A DNA stretch of 37,380 nucleotides from Desulfacyla sp964522045 (GCA_964522045.1 CAZFSF010000005.1:1-37380); one strand, 5' to 3'; counted from the first letter of the stretch, positions 24,137 to 32,897 are shown. Translations and numbers: made by a program. The notes: generated by a model not told the origin, from the sequence alone.

Positions 24137-25294
24137 TTACAGCGTGCTTGCTATCACCACCTTCTGGATCTGGCTGGTCCCCTCATATATCTGGGTAATC
24201 TTGGCGTCACGCATCATCCTTTCCACTGGATATTCCTTTACATAGCCGTACCCACCCAACAGTTGGACAGCATCTGTCGTGACCTTCATGGCTGTTTCTG
24301 CTGCTAAGAGCTTTGCCATGGCTGAATAGCGGATCGTTTCCTTGGGAAGTCTATCCAAGTTCTTGGGGAGTTCCTCAAAGAGAGAAGCCGCCTTATATGT
24401 CAACTGCCTGGCCGCTTCCACCTGGGTTGTCATGTCCGCCATCATCCATTGGAGGCCCTGGAAAGAGAAAATCGGTTTGCCAAACTGAACCCGTTCTTTT
24501 GTGTATTGAATCGCATATTCGAGGGCGCCCTGGGCGATACCCACCGCCTGCATTGCAACCGGGATCCTCGTGAGGTCCAGCGTTTTCATGATGATTGGAA
24601 AGCCGATCCCTTCCCGGCCCAGTATGTTTACGGCCGGAACCCTGACATCCTCAAGTATTATTTCCACAGTCGAAGAAGCCCGAATGCCGAGTTTATTTTC
24701 GTGCTTCCCTATGCTAAAACCGGGCGTGCCTTTTTCCACAATGAAAATGCCGGTTCCTTTAGTAGCCGGCACGGATGTATCTGTTCTTGCCGCAATACAG
24801 ATCACCTCAGAAACATCGGCATGGGAGATGAACGTCTTGGTGCCGTTGATAACATAATCATCACCATCTTTGACGGCCTTTGTCTTAATACCGGAGACAT
24901 CGGATCCCGCATTTGACTCTGTTAATCCAAAGGCCACAAGGTGTTCACCCGTTGCTAATTTCGGGAAATATTTTTCTTTTTGATCGTCGGTTCCGGCAAG
25001 CATGATCGGCATGGTTCCGAGTTCATGCACCATGAGTATCACGGAGGTGGATGCACAGACCTTGGCTATCTCCTCTATGATCAGGCAGAGGGAGAAAAGG
25101 CCCATCTCAGAACCCCCATATTTCTCCGGGAAATCAGCCCCAAAAAGGGCGTTTTCCCTGAGCACCTCCACCATATCCCATGGGAATTTTGCCTCTTCAT
25201 CCCGCTTTTCAGCGCCCGGCGCAATCTGCTCCTTGGCTATGCGCGCAACCGTATCCTTAAGCATCTGTTGTTCTTCTGTAAGGTTGTATGACAT
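24137..25294 (-). CDS. Acyl-CoA dehydrogenase (FAD)
   Basis: A 385-residue flavoenzyme that forms a trans-2-enoyl-CoA from an acyl-CoA and passes electrons to electron-transfer flavoprotein. Short/branched-chain type motifs: LTEEQQMLKDTVARIA at the N-terminus, AFGLTESNAGSDVSGIKTKA near 125-144 (FAD/substrate), TFISHADVSEV, RVQFGKPIFSFQGLQWMMADM near 268-288, QLLGGYGYVKEYPVERMMRDAK near 340, and IYEGTSQIQ near 370 whose Glu is the usual catalytic base. AAAGGAG lies 6 nt before the ATG at 25294. It stands upstream of livH in the same direction, suggesting that the imported and CoA-activated acid is oxidised here. Whether the substrate is butyryl, isovaleryl or cyclohexanoyl/aryl type cannot be told. 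Confidence 0.94.
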   Translation of the reverse strand: MSYNLTEEQQMLKDTVARIAKEQIAPGAEKRDEEAKFPWDMVEVLRENALFGADFPEKYGGSEMGLFSLCLIIEEIAKVCASTSVILMVHELGTMPIMLAGTDDQKEKYFPKLATGEHLVAFGLTESNAGSDVSGIKTKAVKDGDDYVINGTKTFISHADVSEVICIAARTDTSVPATKGTGIFIVEKGTPGFSIGKHENKLGIRASSTVEIILEDVRVPAVNILGREGIGFPIIMKTLDLTRIPVAMQAVGIAQGALEYAIQYTKERVQFGKPIFSFQGLQWMMADMTTQVEAARQLTYKAASLFEELPKNLDRLPKETIRYSAMAKLLAAETAMKVTTDAVQLLGGYGYVKEYPVERMMRDAKITQIYEGTSQIQKVVIASTL

Positions 25295-25473
25295 TTTCAA
25301 CTCCTTTCTCAAAGCCAGCAATAAGGTACAGCACTCATTCTGTAAAATATTCTTAAGATCTTTTGCCTTAAACGTGCAGAAATGTCAACCTCAGATCTGG
25401 GTGTTGTTTAGGGACTATGATTAGGTGTACAACAGGTGGAAAAAACAGGCGGGTTAGAAACTTGGAAAATCTT

Positions 25474-26646
25474 CTACCTTTGTGCAAAACGGTATAGAAG
25501 GGAACCTCTCAGGATCACAGCATCATCCGCACACATCTCGTGACAGCAGTAGCAGCGAATGCATTTCTCGTCGTCTATTTGGGCATGGGTTTTTTTTCGG
25601 CCTTTTACCATGGAAATGGCCTTCATGGGACAGGCCTCATGGCAGGCCCCACATGCAATGCACCTTTCCTTTGATATCCGGGGTTTCAGGGTCAGGCTGT
25701 TTTTGAAGAGTGGTTGTAAAGGCCTTTGCCACCAGGTCAGATGATCAGCCTGACCTGTACCCTGACAAATGGTGCGGGGAAGTTTGAAATCAGGGATTCG
25801 AAGCCCTGAGATGTCTGCTCCGATGAGCTCCACCTGGTCCATGTGGTTGGGTTGCATGCCACGATTTTTCGCTTCTAACAGGATCGGATTGCTTTCCCGC
25901 GGCAGGCCGATTATCTCACCAGCAACGACGTCCAGGGCAAGGGGGTTGGTGCCTCCTAAAAGCACACCGACCTGTTTAGGATCGCCCCCACTGGGGCCGT
26001 CACCCTCCATGGCCATGACTGCATCCATGATAGAAATCCGGGATGAAACGATACTCATGAGGTCAAGGAGCATATTGGCAAATCGGCCTGTATCCATAAG
26101 CTTGACATGATAGCCCGGTTTGGCGAGTCCCGGTATGACCCCAAAATGGTTTTTAACCGCACCGGTCATGGAGGTGAAGGTGTGAGATTTGAGCTTACAG
26201 AGATTCAGGATCCCGTCTGCCCTCAGAATTGGGGTGATGATCTCAAAGCGCTTGATCAATTTTCCATCAGGGAAAGAAAGAATCTCAAATGTGGTGTCAA
26301 AATTGAGTTTTGCGCCGGATTCTTCTGCTGCCCTCGCCATGCCGTTGGTATTATAGATCTTGGTTAGGACCTTTTCGGTAAACCGAAATCCAGCCCCCGG
26401 ACTGTCTACAATGAACGGTTCAGCGCCCGACTTCTTTACCATTCGGGCCACTGCCGACACGACGGCCGGATGCGTTGATACGGCCTCATCAGGGGTGCCG
26501 GCACGCAACAGATTCACTTTAAGGGCGATTGTCTCCCCCTTGTTTACAAATGAGTTCATGCCCCCCATTAGATCCACAAGTTCCACAAGCCGTTCTTCAG
26601 CCTGACCGTAGTCAGGGCACGGAATCACATAAACCCTGTTATCCAT
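25474..26646 (-). CDS. DUF362 protein with C-terminal 2[4Fe-4S] ferredoxin domain
   Basis: A 390-residue protein. Residues 1-290 form the DUF362 domain: GETIALKVNLLRAGTPDEAVSTHPAVV near 37-63, FIVDSPGAG, and the LKSHTFTSMTGAVKNHFGVIPG block near 150-172. Residues 320-380 hold two ferredoxin motifs, CIACGACHEACPMKA and CIRCYCCHEMCADDA. No function is proven for the domain; the clusters imply electron transfer. A TTG three bases upstream is in frame, but ATG 26646 with GAGGCAG before it is chosen. It lies 179 bp upstream of the acyl-CoA dehydrogenase on the same strand, so it could be the first gene of cluster B or a separate unit. A TTGACA at 25388-25383 in the gap lacks a good -10. Confidence 0.92.
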   Translation of the reverse strand: MDNRVYVIPCPDYGQAEERLVELVDLMGGMNSFVNKGETIALKVNLLRAGTPDEAVSTHPAVVSAVARMVKKSGAEPFIVDSPGAGFRFTEKVLTKIYNTNGMARAAEESGAKLNFDTTFEILSFPDGKLIKRFEIITPILRADGILNLCKLKSHTFTSMTGAVKNHFGVIPGLAKPGYHVKLMDTGRFANMLLDLMSIVSSRISIMDAVMAMEGDGPSGGDPKQVGVLLGGTNPLALDVVAGEIIGLPRESNPILLEAKNRGMQPNHMDQVELIGADISGLRIPDFKLPRTICQGTGQADHLTWWQRPLQPLFKNSLTLKPRISKERCIACGACHEACPMKAISMVKGRKKTHAQIDDEKCIRCYCCHEMCADDAVILRGSLLYRFAQR

Positions 26647-27398
26647 CAATCTGCCTCATCATTTCACTTCTCTATATATGCTGGCAGCAAAAGCCCAGGA
26701 AAAACCCAAAAATCACACACACTGTAAAGAAAACCGATCACGATTTCAAGCACTATCCCATAACTGGTTCTGGGGGTCTTATGTCTTTGGCAGCTATTTT
26801 TTGACTGGTGCAAGCAGGAATTACGAGACCCCAAAGGGTGTTTTTTCGCAGGTGAAGCCGAACCGGAATTTTCATTTTACGGAGTAAGGATGGGGTGCAA
26901 ATGAACAAGCTTTCCGGTATCCTTTTTTTCTTCTATGACCGTAAGGGAGCATTTTGTGAGCAAAAGCACATTTTACGTCCGAATAAAGTGATAATGTCTA
27001 CAAAATCAGCCTGAAAGGCCGAATTTGACTTTCTTTGTGAATTCGCGGATCGGATTTGTCCGCTGGAGGTCAAAGCAGGGATCAATCCAAGGAGTAAAAG
27101 CTTGAAATCTTATGATCTACAGTTCCAATCGGACCATCTCATGCGCACGAATCTGCTTAATTTCCAGACGGATGGTAAGATTTGTAATCTGCCCCTTTAC
27201 GCCGTATCGCTACTGCCGCGTTTTGTTTCGGAAGCCGATTGAAAGCAGGGTAACGAATTGGCCGCGACCACACACGCAGACGGACGCAGACTTAAAACGG
27301 GGATTATTCATTTGCAGCTCTATAGTACTTCACAAAAAAAGCGTCGCCCCATCAATTGATGATGGGGCGACGCCTTTAAAAAAACCCTGCAAGAAACG
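26647..27398. other. Gene-poor gap between ferredoxin and DUF362 genes
   Basis: About 750 bp without a supportable gene. The ferredoxin terminator occupies 27341-27373. On the minus strand near 27106-27195 a 30-residue open segment ending IRLEIKQIRAHEMVRLEL-stop looks protein-like but lacks a start and is preceded by a stop, so it may be a decayed gene end. A 37-codon plus-strand frame at 26901-27014 has no support. Confidence 0.45.
27341..27373 (-). terminator. Intrinsic terminator after the ferredoxin gene
   Basis: A 14-bp perfect stem, GCGTCGCCCCATCA (27341-27354) with TGATGGGGCGACGC (27360-27373), has a 5-nt loop. On the minus strand it is followed by TTTTTTT. Confidence 0.93.
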
Positions 27399-27587
27399 TT
27401 AGACTTCGGTTACTGTAATGGCATCCTGTTCACATACCTCTATACAGCTTTCGCATCCGAGGCACTCTTCAGCATTAACCGGCACAGATTTATCATCCAC
27501 TAATTCATAAACATCCACTGGACAAACCTCTATGCACTCTTCGCATCCTTCACATTTTTCCGCATCAACAACAACTTCGTAGCCCAT
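27399..27587 (-). CDS. 2[4Fe-4S] ferredoxin
   Basis: A 62-residue cytoplasmic electron carrier. Two full cluster motifs are visible: CEGCEECIEVCPVD (residues 12-25) and CLGCESCIEVCEQD (about 42-55); the second has Glu where Pro normally follows the last Cys. The protein is very acidic, usual for clostridial-type ferredoxins of sulfate reducers. CAGGAGG precedes the ATG. It lies 240 bp downstream of dsrP with its own TTGACA-N17-TAAATA promoter and a strong terminator, so it can be expressed separately from the dsr genes. A partner role with DsrMKJOP or with the DUF362 protein is only suggested by position. Confidence 0.95.
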   Translation of the reverse strand: MGYEVVVDAEKCEGCEECIEVCPVDVYELVDDKSVPVNAEECLGCESCIEVCEQDAITVTEV

Positions 27588-27689
27588 ATGCCTAAACCTC
27601 CTGAATTATGATTAAAAAATGCCCAAATATATCCTTATGACTGTCTGTCTGCTAACGGGCATAACACCCTTTTAGCTAATTCAGCGGGT

Positions 27690-27718
27690 TATTTATCAGA
27701 CAAGTTTTTGCCTGTCAA
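27690..27718 (-). promoter_or_regulatory. Sigma-70-like promoter for the ferredoxin gene
   Basis: Minus strand: TTGACA (27718-27713), a 17-nt spacer, TAAATA (27695-27690), about 100 nt before the ferredoxin start. Both boxes are close to consensus. Confidence 0.65.
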
Positions 27719-27775
27719 GCCTTTTTACGTACAATTTTAGACCTTATCCATGCCTCCGGGGGAGGTGAAATAAAA

Positions 27776-27802
27776 GGGCCGACTCTATGTAGAAATCGGC
27801 CC
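27776..27802 (-). terminator. Intrinsic terminator after dsrP
   Basis: GGGCCGA (27776-27782) pairs with TCGGCCC (27796-27802) around a 13-nt loop. On the minus strand TTTTATTT follows the stem, so it likely ends the dsrMKJOP transcript just before the ferredoxin promoter. Confidence 0.75.
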
Positions 27803-27827
27803 TGGATCAAAAGATTTTGCAGGTCGG

Positions 27828-28985
27828 TTATGCGGCGGCCTCTTCCTTCACGGAAATGGCGATCTTGTACAGAATCGTGAGCACGAAAAACCCTGTTGCC
27901 CAAACACCTATGGTAATCAACATTTCCGGGGTAGTGGGCCAGTAATCGGTTACTGTCTCAAAAGGGTTGGGAGTAAAACCGCCAACAATCAGGCCCAACC
28001 CCTTATCAATCCATGTGGCGATAATGAGGATTATGCATGCCACGGTCAATGTGCCCTCATTCCGCCGGGTGGCAGGAACAATCAACAGTACGAGCGAGAG
28101 GATAGCAAATACGGTGGCAGTCCACATCCAGGGGACAAGGTTTCCATGTCCTTCCAGCCCCTTAAAAAGAAACACGATGGGATGCATATGCCCGGGTATC
28201 TGACTGTAAAATGCGGTAAAGATCTCGAGCAGAAAGAAGAAGACATTGATTATCATGGCATATGTCACAATCCCTGCTAAAGTCCTGATCTGCTCTTTGC
28301 CCGGGTCAAATTTAGTCACCTTTCGCACGATCAGGCATAATAGGATAAGAAGGGCAGGGCCGGAACAGAATGCCGATGAAAGAAAGCGGGCAGCCATAAT
28401 GGCGGTCAACCAGTAGTGCCTTCCGGGAATACCGGCGTAAAGAAACGCCGTGACCGTATGGATGCTGAAGGCCCAGGGAATGGAGATATAGATTAAGACC
28501 TTTATCCATTTCTGGTAGTGTATCCCTTTCCGTTCTGCGGCCAGGACATTCCATCCGATGATAATGTTGAGCAGCATGTATACGTTCAAAACGATCATGT
28601 CCCAAAAAAGAATGGAGTTGGGGGTGGGGTACAGAATCACGTTCATAATCCTGACCGGATTACCGAGGTCCACAAACACAAACAAAAGGCACATGATAAT
28701 GGACGCTACTGCCAAAAATTCACCTAAAATAGTAATCCTCCCAAACGCCTTATAATCGTGTAGATAGCAGGGTAACACCACCATTACTCCGGAGGCGGCA
28801 ACGCCCACGAAATAGGTCAGCTGGCCGATATAGAGACCCCATGAAACATCCCTGCTCATCCCTGTTATCATCAGGCCTTCAGCAAATTGATAGAGATAGC
28901 ATCCAAGACCAATTCCCATCAATGCGAGCAGAAAAATCAGCCATCCCCAGTATCCCGATGTCCCTTTTATAGCCCTTTCAAGCAT
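27828..28985 (-). CDS. dsrP: DsrP, NrfD-family membrane subunit of DsrMKJOP
   Basis: A 385-residue inner-membrane protein of the NrfD/PsrC family with about ten hydrophobic helices and no Cys clusters. It is the second quinone-interacting subunit of the Dsr complex, paired with DsrO. Recognisable family regions are GYWGWLIFLLALMGIGLGCYLYQ near the start, VDLGNPVRIMNVILYPTPNSILFWDM near 105-130, and PWAFSIHTVTAFLYAGIPGRHYW near 170-192. A GAGG motif 7 nt before the ATG lies in the 7-bp gap after the dsrO stop. It is the last gene of the dsr operon, followed by a terminator. Confidence 0.95.
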   Translation of the reverse strand: MLERAIKGTSGYWGWLIFLLALMGIGLGCYLYQFAEGLMITGMSRDVSWGLYIGQLTYFVGVAASGVMVVLPCYLHDYKAFGRITILGEFLAVASIIMCLLFVFVDLGNPVRIMNVILYPTPNSILFWDMIVLNVYMLLNIIIGWNVLAAERKGIHYQKWIKVLIYISIPWAFSIHTVTAFLYAGIPGRHYWLTAIMAARFLSSAFCSGPALLILLCLIVRKVTKFDPGKEQIRTLAGIVTYAMIINVFFFLLEIFTAFYSQIPGHMHPIVFLFKGLEGHGNLVPWMWTATVFAILSLVLLIVPATRRNEGTLTVACIILIIATWIDKGLGLIVGGFTPNPFETVTDYWPTTPEMLITIGVWATGFFVLTILYKIAISVKEEAAA

Positions 28986-28992
28986 AATAACC

Positions 28993-29814
28993 TCATATAA
29001 TATAAAATAAGTTAGGTTCAGTGCCGAGAGCAGGTTTGCGTCTAACAGTATAATGCTCCTTGAGCAGTTTTCTTACATTCGACTCCGGATTATCAAGATC
29101 CCCGAAGTTCAATGCATGGACCTTAATCTTATCACATGCCTGCACACACGCGGGAAGCTCACCCTTGGCCACCAGTTCAACACAAAAATTGCACTTCTCA
29201 ACCACACCCTTTGATCTTTCCGGATAGGCCCGGTTGGTCGGGTAATCAGGATTCAGCGCCTTAGGCGCCTTTCGCGGGTTTCCCCAGTTAAAGCTCCTGG
29301 AGCCATAGGGGCAGGCCGCCATACAAAAACGGCACCCGATACACCGGTGCATATCCATGGCTACGATACCGTCTTCCTCTCTCTTAAATGTGGCCTGTGT
29401 CGGGCAAACCCTCACGCAGGGAGGATTTAAGCAGTGATTGCACATCAGGATGAAGGGCTTGTGTCTGACGCCCTCATCAATAAACTGATTGGGGTGTTCC
29501 GGAAATGCATGTTCATACTTGTCCTGCCAGATCCATTTAATGGCATGTTTTGGATTGCCCCAATCCGGCACATTATGCTCTCGGTGGCAGGCTATGATAC
29601 ACTCCTTGCACCCATCTTTGCCCGCTTCCTGCTGCTTCAGGCACTTCCGCATATCGATCACCATGGACCACCGTTTCCCCTGGGTCAGGGGGATGCCCTC
29701 CATTGAGGCTTCCAGCTCCCCCGGGGCGAGTATGTCAATGGCCGCCTTCCCGCCGAGTCCAAAAAGGGCGGCATATCCGGCAATTTTCAGGAATTCTCTT
29801 CTGTCTACGCCCAT
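28993..29814 (-). CDS. dsrO: DsrO, periplasmic ferredoxin-like iron-sulfur subunit
   Basis: A 273-residue exported protein carrying the twin-arginine signal DRREFLKIAG followed by a hydrophobic stretch, so it is folded before export. Four [4Fe-4S] motifs are seen: CKECIIACHREHNVP (with an earlier Cys), MCNHCLNPPCVRVCP, CIGCRFCMAACPYG and CNFCVELVAKGELPACVQAC, the NrfC/PsrB layout. It should pass electrons between DsrP and the haems of DsrJ. The start at 29814 overlaps the dsrJ stop in TAATG; the upstream ATG at 29892 would give an N-terminus without a Tat signal at the right place and is rejected. Confidence 0.95.
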   Translation of the reverse strand: MGVDRREFLKIAGYAALFGLGGKAAIDILAPGELEASMEGIPLTQGKRWSMVIDMRKCLKQQEAGKDGCKECIIACHREHNVPDWGNPKHAIKWIWQDKYEHAFPEHPNQFIDEGVRHKPFILMCNHCLNPPCVRVCPTQATFKREEDGIVAMDMHRCIGCRFCMAACPYGSRSFNWGNPRKAPKALNPDYPTNRAYPERSKGVVEKCNFCVELVAKGELPACVQACDKIKVHALNFGDLDNPESNVRKLLKEHYTVRRKPALGTEPNLFYII

Positions 29815-30200
29815 TACTTTTTCTCCTCCGGCACGATATGACAGTCCCAACAGTAGGGATCCACATCCAGATAGTTGTGGCACTGATCGCAAAACTTGGT
29901 CTTATTTGAATGGCAATCCAGACAGGTGACCTGAAGGCTCTTATAGTATTTCTTGCCATCCGAGGCCGTATAGTAGCGTTTCCCATCGCGGACGGCAGTA
30001 TGGCGCCATTCGTCTAAGAGGGTGAAGTGGGACTCCCTCATATATTCCTTTTGTGCCACACACACCTTGGCCTCCTTTGCCTTTGCTGTAAGCTCTGGCT
30101 CCGGGGCCTTGGCAGCCTTTCCTGCATTGTAGAAGAAAGGGGAAAGAAATAGACCGATACCAATAATCAGGCCGATAATGATCTTACCTCCATCATACAT
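29814..30200 (-). CDS. dsrJ: DsrJ, triheme cytochrome c subunit
   Basis: A 128-residue periplasmic cytochrome held by an uncleaved N-terminal helix (residues 7-24). Three haem motifs are seen: CLDCH (93-97), CDQCH (104-108) and CWDCH (117-121). Cys47 in KVCVAQKEYMRESH corresponds by context to the Cys that serves as axial ligand of the unusual His/Cys haem described for DsrJ. The start MYDGGKIIIGL matches the family. ATG 30200 has GGAGG 9 nt upstream and overlaps the dsrK stop by 8 bp. The longer frame from 30311 is a by-product of the overlap. Confidence 0.95.
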   Translation of the reverse strand: MYDGGKIIIGLIIGIGLFLSPFFYNAGKAAKAPEPELTAKAKEAKVCVAQKEYMRESHFTLLDEWRHTAVRDGKRYYTASDGKKYYKSLQVTCLDCHSNKTKFCDQCHNYLDVDPYCWDCHIVPEEKK

Positions 30201-31824
30201 CCTCTTCATCCTCCATTCCTGGTAGGGATTCCCCACGCAGATCCGTGGTTCTTTTCTTCTCCCCCTCAAATACCAAGGCATTCGCAACCATCTCATGAAC
30301 CCCGGTAACATCTACTTCCGGGACCCAGTATTCCATCAAGTTCGGTAGTACCGCCCTGTCAATGGCGCATATACAGGAGAGCATGTTTACACCATGCTTT
30401 TCATGAACATATTTTACAGCGTTTGCCCTCGGTAGGCCACCCCGCATCCTTAATTCCAGATTTTCACCGGCATTGAGTCCTGCGCCGCTCCCGCAGCAGA
30501 AGGTCTGCTCTCGGATGGTTTCGGGTGGCATCTCATAAAAATTGTTGCACACATTCTTTATCACATATCTCGGTTCCTCAAGAAAACCCATACCCCTCGC
30601 CGGGTTGCAGGAGTCATGGAATGTGACCTTCAAATGATCATTCCTGCTTGGATCCAATTTGAGCTTGTTATGTTTCATGAGATCCGCGGTAAATTCAATG
30701 ATATGAGTCATCTTTGTTGTCTTTGCATTTTCAAATTTGGTGCCGGTTATGGGTGAAACCGGTTCCTCCAAAAAGTCGGCAGGTCCATTAAAGGTATCCA
30801 TATACTGGTTCAGGACACGCCACATGTGCCCGCACTCGCCGCCCAAAATCCATTTGACGCCGAGTCGCTTGGCCTCGGCATACATTTTGGCATTGAGCCT
30901 CTTGGCCATCTCGTGGGAGGTAAAGTATCCGAAATTGCCACCCTCCGAAGCGTAGGTGCTCCACGTGATGTCAAGACCCTGGTCCTTCAGATAATGGAAA
31001 AGCATCATGTAGCCCATGCAGGTAAATGTCCCGGGGTCGGCAAACACATCACCAGAAGGAGTGATAAAGAGGATCTCGGCGCCCTTTCTGTTGAAATCCT
31101 GCTCCATGCGGATGCCGGTAATATCCTCTATTTCGTCCGTAAAGAACTCTAACATATCTTTAAAAGCGTGGGGCTGAATGCCGAGATGGTTCCCGGTCCG
31201 ATAGCAATTCGCAACAGGCGCGGCGATCCAGTCGATGTTGAGCCCCAAGAGATTGGTTAGCTCCCTGCCCAAGATGGTAATCTCGGCCATATCAATCCCG
31301 TAAGGACAGAAAAGGGAGCAGCGCCGGCACTCAGTGCACTGGTAGAGGTAATACCACCACTCCTTAAGCACGTCTTCTGTAAGTTCTCTCGCGCCTGCGA
31401 ATGGGCCCAATAGCTTTCCGCCTATGGTGTGGTTTCTCCTGTAAACCGACCTGAGAAGCTCTGCCCGCATCACCGGCATGTTTTTTGGGTCGCCCGAACC
31501 GATGAAAAAATGGCACTTATCGGCACATGCCCCGCACCTGACACAGATATCCATAAAGAGTTTGAGAGACCTGAATTTGTCAAGGCGATCCTTGAAACCC
31601 TCTTCAATGATCTCTTTCCAGTTTTCAGGAAGCTTCCAGTCCTCCTCAGTGGGATTCCACTCCTTCGGGTAGGGCATGCCAACATATTCAAGGTTCTTTG
31701 GGTTTGAACCATAGCAATATATGCCAGGTTTGATTTCTACCTGTTTATTCATCCACCCCTTTTCAAAGGGGGATGGATAGTGGTCAATCTTCGCTGTTTC
31801 TGCTGGTTTTGGGGTGTCTGCCAT
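30193..31824 (-). CDS. dsrK: DsrK, HdrD-like iron-sulfur catalytic subunit
   Basis: A 543-residue cytoplasmic subunit related to heterodisulfide reductase HdrD, thought to reduce the DsrC trisulfide/disulfide. Two [4Fe-4S] motifs lie at Cys94/97/100/104 (CVRCGACADKC) and Cys163/166/169/173 (CTECRRCSLFC). The C-terminal half holds the CCG-type noncubane cluster region: HDSCNPARG, then FCCGSGAGLN, then SCICAID. AAAGGAG stands 6 nt before the ATG, overlapping the dsrM stop. It forms the membrane DsrMK module with DsrM. Confidence 0.96.
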   Translation of the reverse strand: MADTPKPAETAKIDHYPSPFEKGWMNKQVEIKPGIYCYGSNPKNLEYVGMPYPKEWNPTEEDWKLPENWKEIIEEGFKDRLDKFRSLKLFMDICVRCGACADKCHFFIGSGDPKNMPVMRAELLRSVYRRNHTIGGKLLGPFAGARELTEDVLKEWWYYLYQCTECRRCSLFCPYGIDMAEITILGRELTNLLGLNIDWIAAPVANCYRTGNHLGIQPHAFKDMLEFFTDEIEDITGIRMEQDFNRKGAEILFITPSGDVFADPGTFTCMGYMMLFHYLKDQGLDITWSTYASEGGNFGYFTSHEMAKRLNAKMYAEAKRLGVKWILGGECGHMWRVLNQYMDTFNGPADFLEEPVSPITGTKFENAKTTKMTHIIEFTADLMKHNKLKLDPSRNDHLKVTFHDSCNPARGMGFLEEPRYVIKNVCNNFYEMPPETIREQTFCCGSGAGLNAGENLELRMRGGLPRANAVKYVHEKHGVNMLSCICAIDRAVLPNLMEYWVPEVDVTGVHEMVANALVFEGEKKRTTDLRGESLPGMEDEEDV

Positions 31825-31826
31825 GG

Positions 31827-32897
31827 TTACTCCTTTTCTTCTGTTTCTGCTGTTGATTCAGCCCCTTTATCTACGGGTAAGCCAGCCTCTATCATTTTAT
31901 CCCTGAACTCATCCTCATATTCCTCATAGGTGTGGGTCTTGACAGGATAACTCCACGGATTCACATGCCTGACAAAGCGGCTGTTGTTGGACAGATTTCT
32001 TGTCGGACTGAGAAATATCCCGGCCAAATGCATCAGTTTACTGAAGGGGAAATAGGCGATCAAGACACAGAGGATGAAAAGGTGGATATAAAAAATCACA
32101 CCGATCCCTTCGGGCGAAACCGGGGAAAACTTGAACAGACCGATTGCGAGTTCCTTTACCTTTGTCACATCAACTCTGAAGAGGTACCGCATGAGCATAC
32201 CCGAAAATCCGAGGGCAATAATCAGAAAGAGGGGGAAATAATCGGCGGGGAGTGAGATATAACGAATCTGCGAATAGAGGATCCTTCTCAAAAGGAGCCA
32301 TGTGAGCGCGGCCATAAGGAGCATATCGGTCAGATAAACTCCGGGGAGGCCAAAACCGTTGAACGGCGCAGCGCCCATCTGCATAAACCCGTCAAGGTTT
32401 TGAAGTAGCGTTACAAACCCTGGCACGGGTTCGGTGAAAAACCTGAAGTGCCTCAAAAAAATGACTAAAAAGGAATAATGGAAAAGGAGGGCAGCCACCC
32501 AGAGCCATTTTTCCCATTCATAATCTATCTTTGGAACGCCATCGATTCTCCTGTACTCGAGCCTGGTATTCCGGAAGAGGGACCGGAATGTGAGTACTTC
32601 GAAAATCATTCTGATAACGACCCCCCCTGTCCCCTTTGGGTTGTCAATCGGGTTTGATTTGATCCAGGGGAAAGACCATTCCTGGCCTGCTGTGGTTGGG
32701 ATCCTGAAGGGTAAGGGCGAGCGGCTCCAGTCAATAACACGGACCACAATACCCACAAAAAATGTGACCATGGCCGCGTATGGGATAATAATCCCAAACA
32801 GGATCCGCAGATCCAATGCCCCAACGCCTATCCAGGGGATCAGGACCACCACAATGACTGCGAAGGATGAAAATAGAATGCTCAATACGAAATTCAT
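31827..32897 (-). CDS. dsrM: DsrM, cytochrome b membrane subunit
   Basis: A 356-residue inner-membrane protein, NarI-like, expected to bind two b haems and oxidise menaquinol. Hydrophobic helices lie at about 5-25, 32-52, 130-150, 188-206, 222-240 and 268-290. His residues suited to haem binding occur in LLFHYSFLVIFLRHFRFF near 137-154, in IFYIHLFILC near 270 and in SKLMHLAG near 289. The C-terminal tail after residue 305 is polar and acidic and should lie in the cytoplasm, facing DsrK. It overlaps the ribosome binding site of dsrK and starts 43 bp after the RsbRD_N-like gene. Confidence 0.95.
   Translation of the reverse strand: MNFVLSILFSSFAVIVVVLIPWIGVGALDLRILFGIIIPYAAMVTFFVGIVVRVIDWSRSPLPFRIPTTAGQEWSFPWIKSNPIDNPKGTGGVVIRMIFEVLTFRSLFRNTRLEYRRIDGVPKIDYEWEKWLWVAALLFHYSFLVIFLRHFRFFTEPVPGFVTLLQNLDGFMQMGAAPFNGFGLPGVYLTDMLLMAALTWLLLRRILYSQIRYISLPADYFPLFLIIALGFSGMLMRYLFRVDVTKVKELAIGLFKFSPVSPEGIGVIFYIHLFILCVLIAYFPFSKLMHLAGIFLSPTRNLSNNSRFVRHVNPWSYPVKTHTYEEYEDEFRDKMIEAGLPVDKGAESTAETEEKE

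Noticed and set aside
25360..25388. TTGACA before the acyl-CoA dehydrogenase as a promoter
   Set aside because: The -35 box is perfect, but no acceptable -10 hexamer occurs 16-18 nt downstream on the minus strand.
26901..27014. 37-codon plus-strand frame beginning with an ATG
   Set aside because: Too short, with no family resemblance and only a weak GGGG upstream; not supported.
27112..27402. Plus-strand 96-codon open frame next to the ferredoxin gene
   Set aside because: It runs through the terminator hairpin, lacks a ribosome binding site and has a Cys/Arg-rich random composition.
30200..30311. Longer DsrJ start at 30311
   Set aside because: The added residues are encoded by dsrK codons in another frame; the family N-terminus MYDGGK at 30200 has a suitable ribosome binding site.
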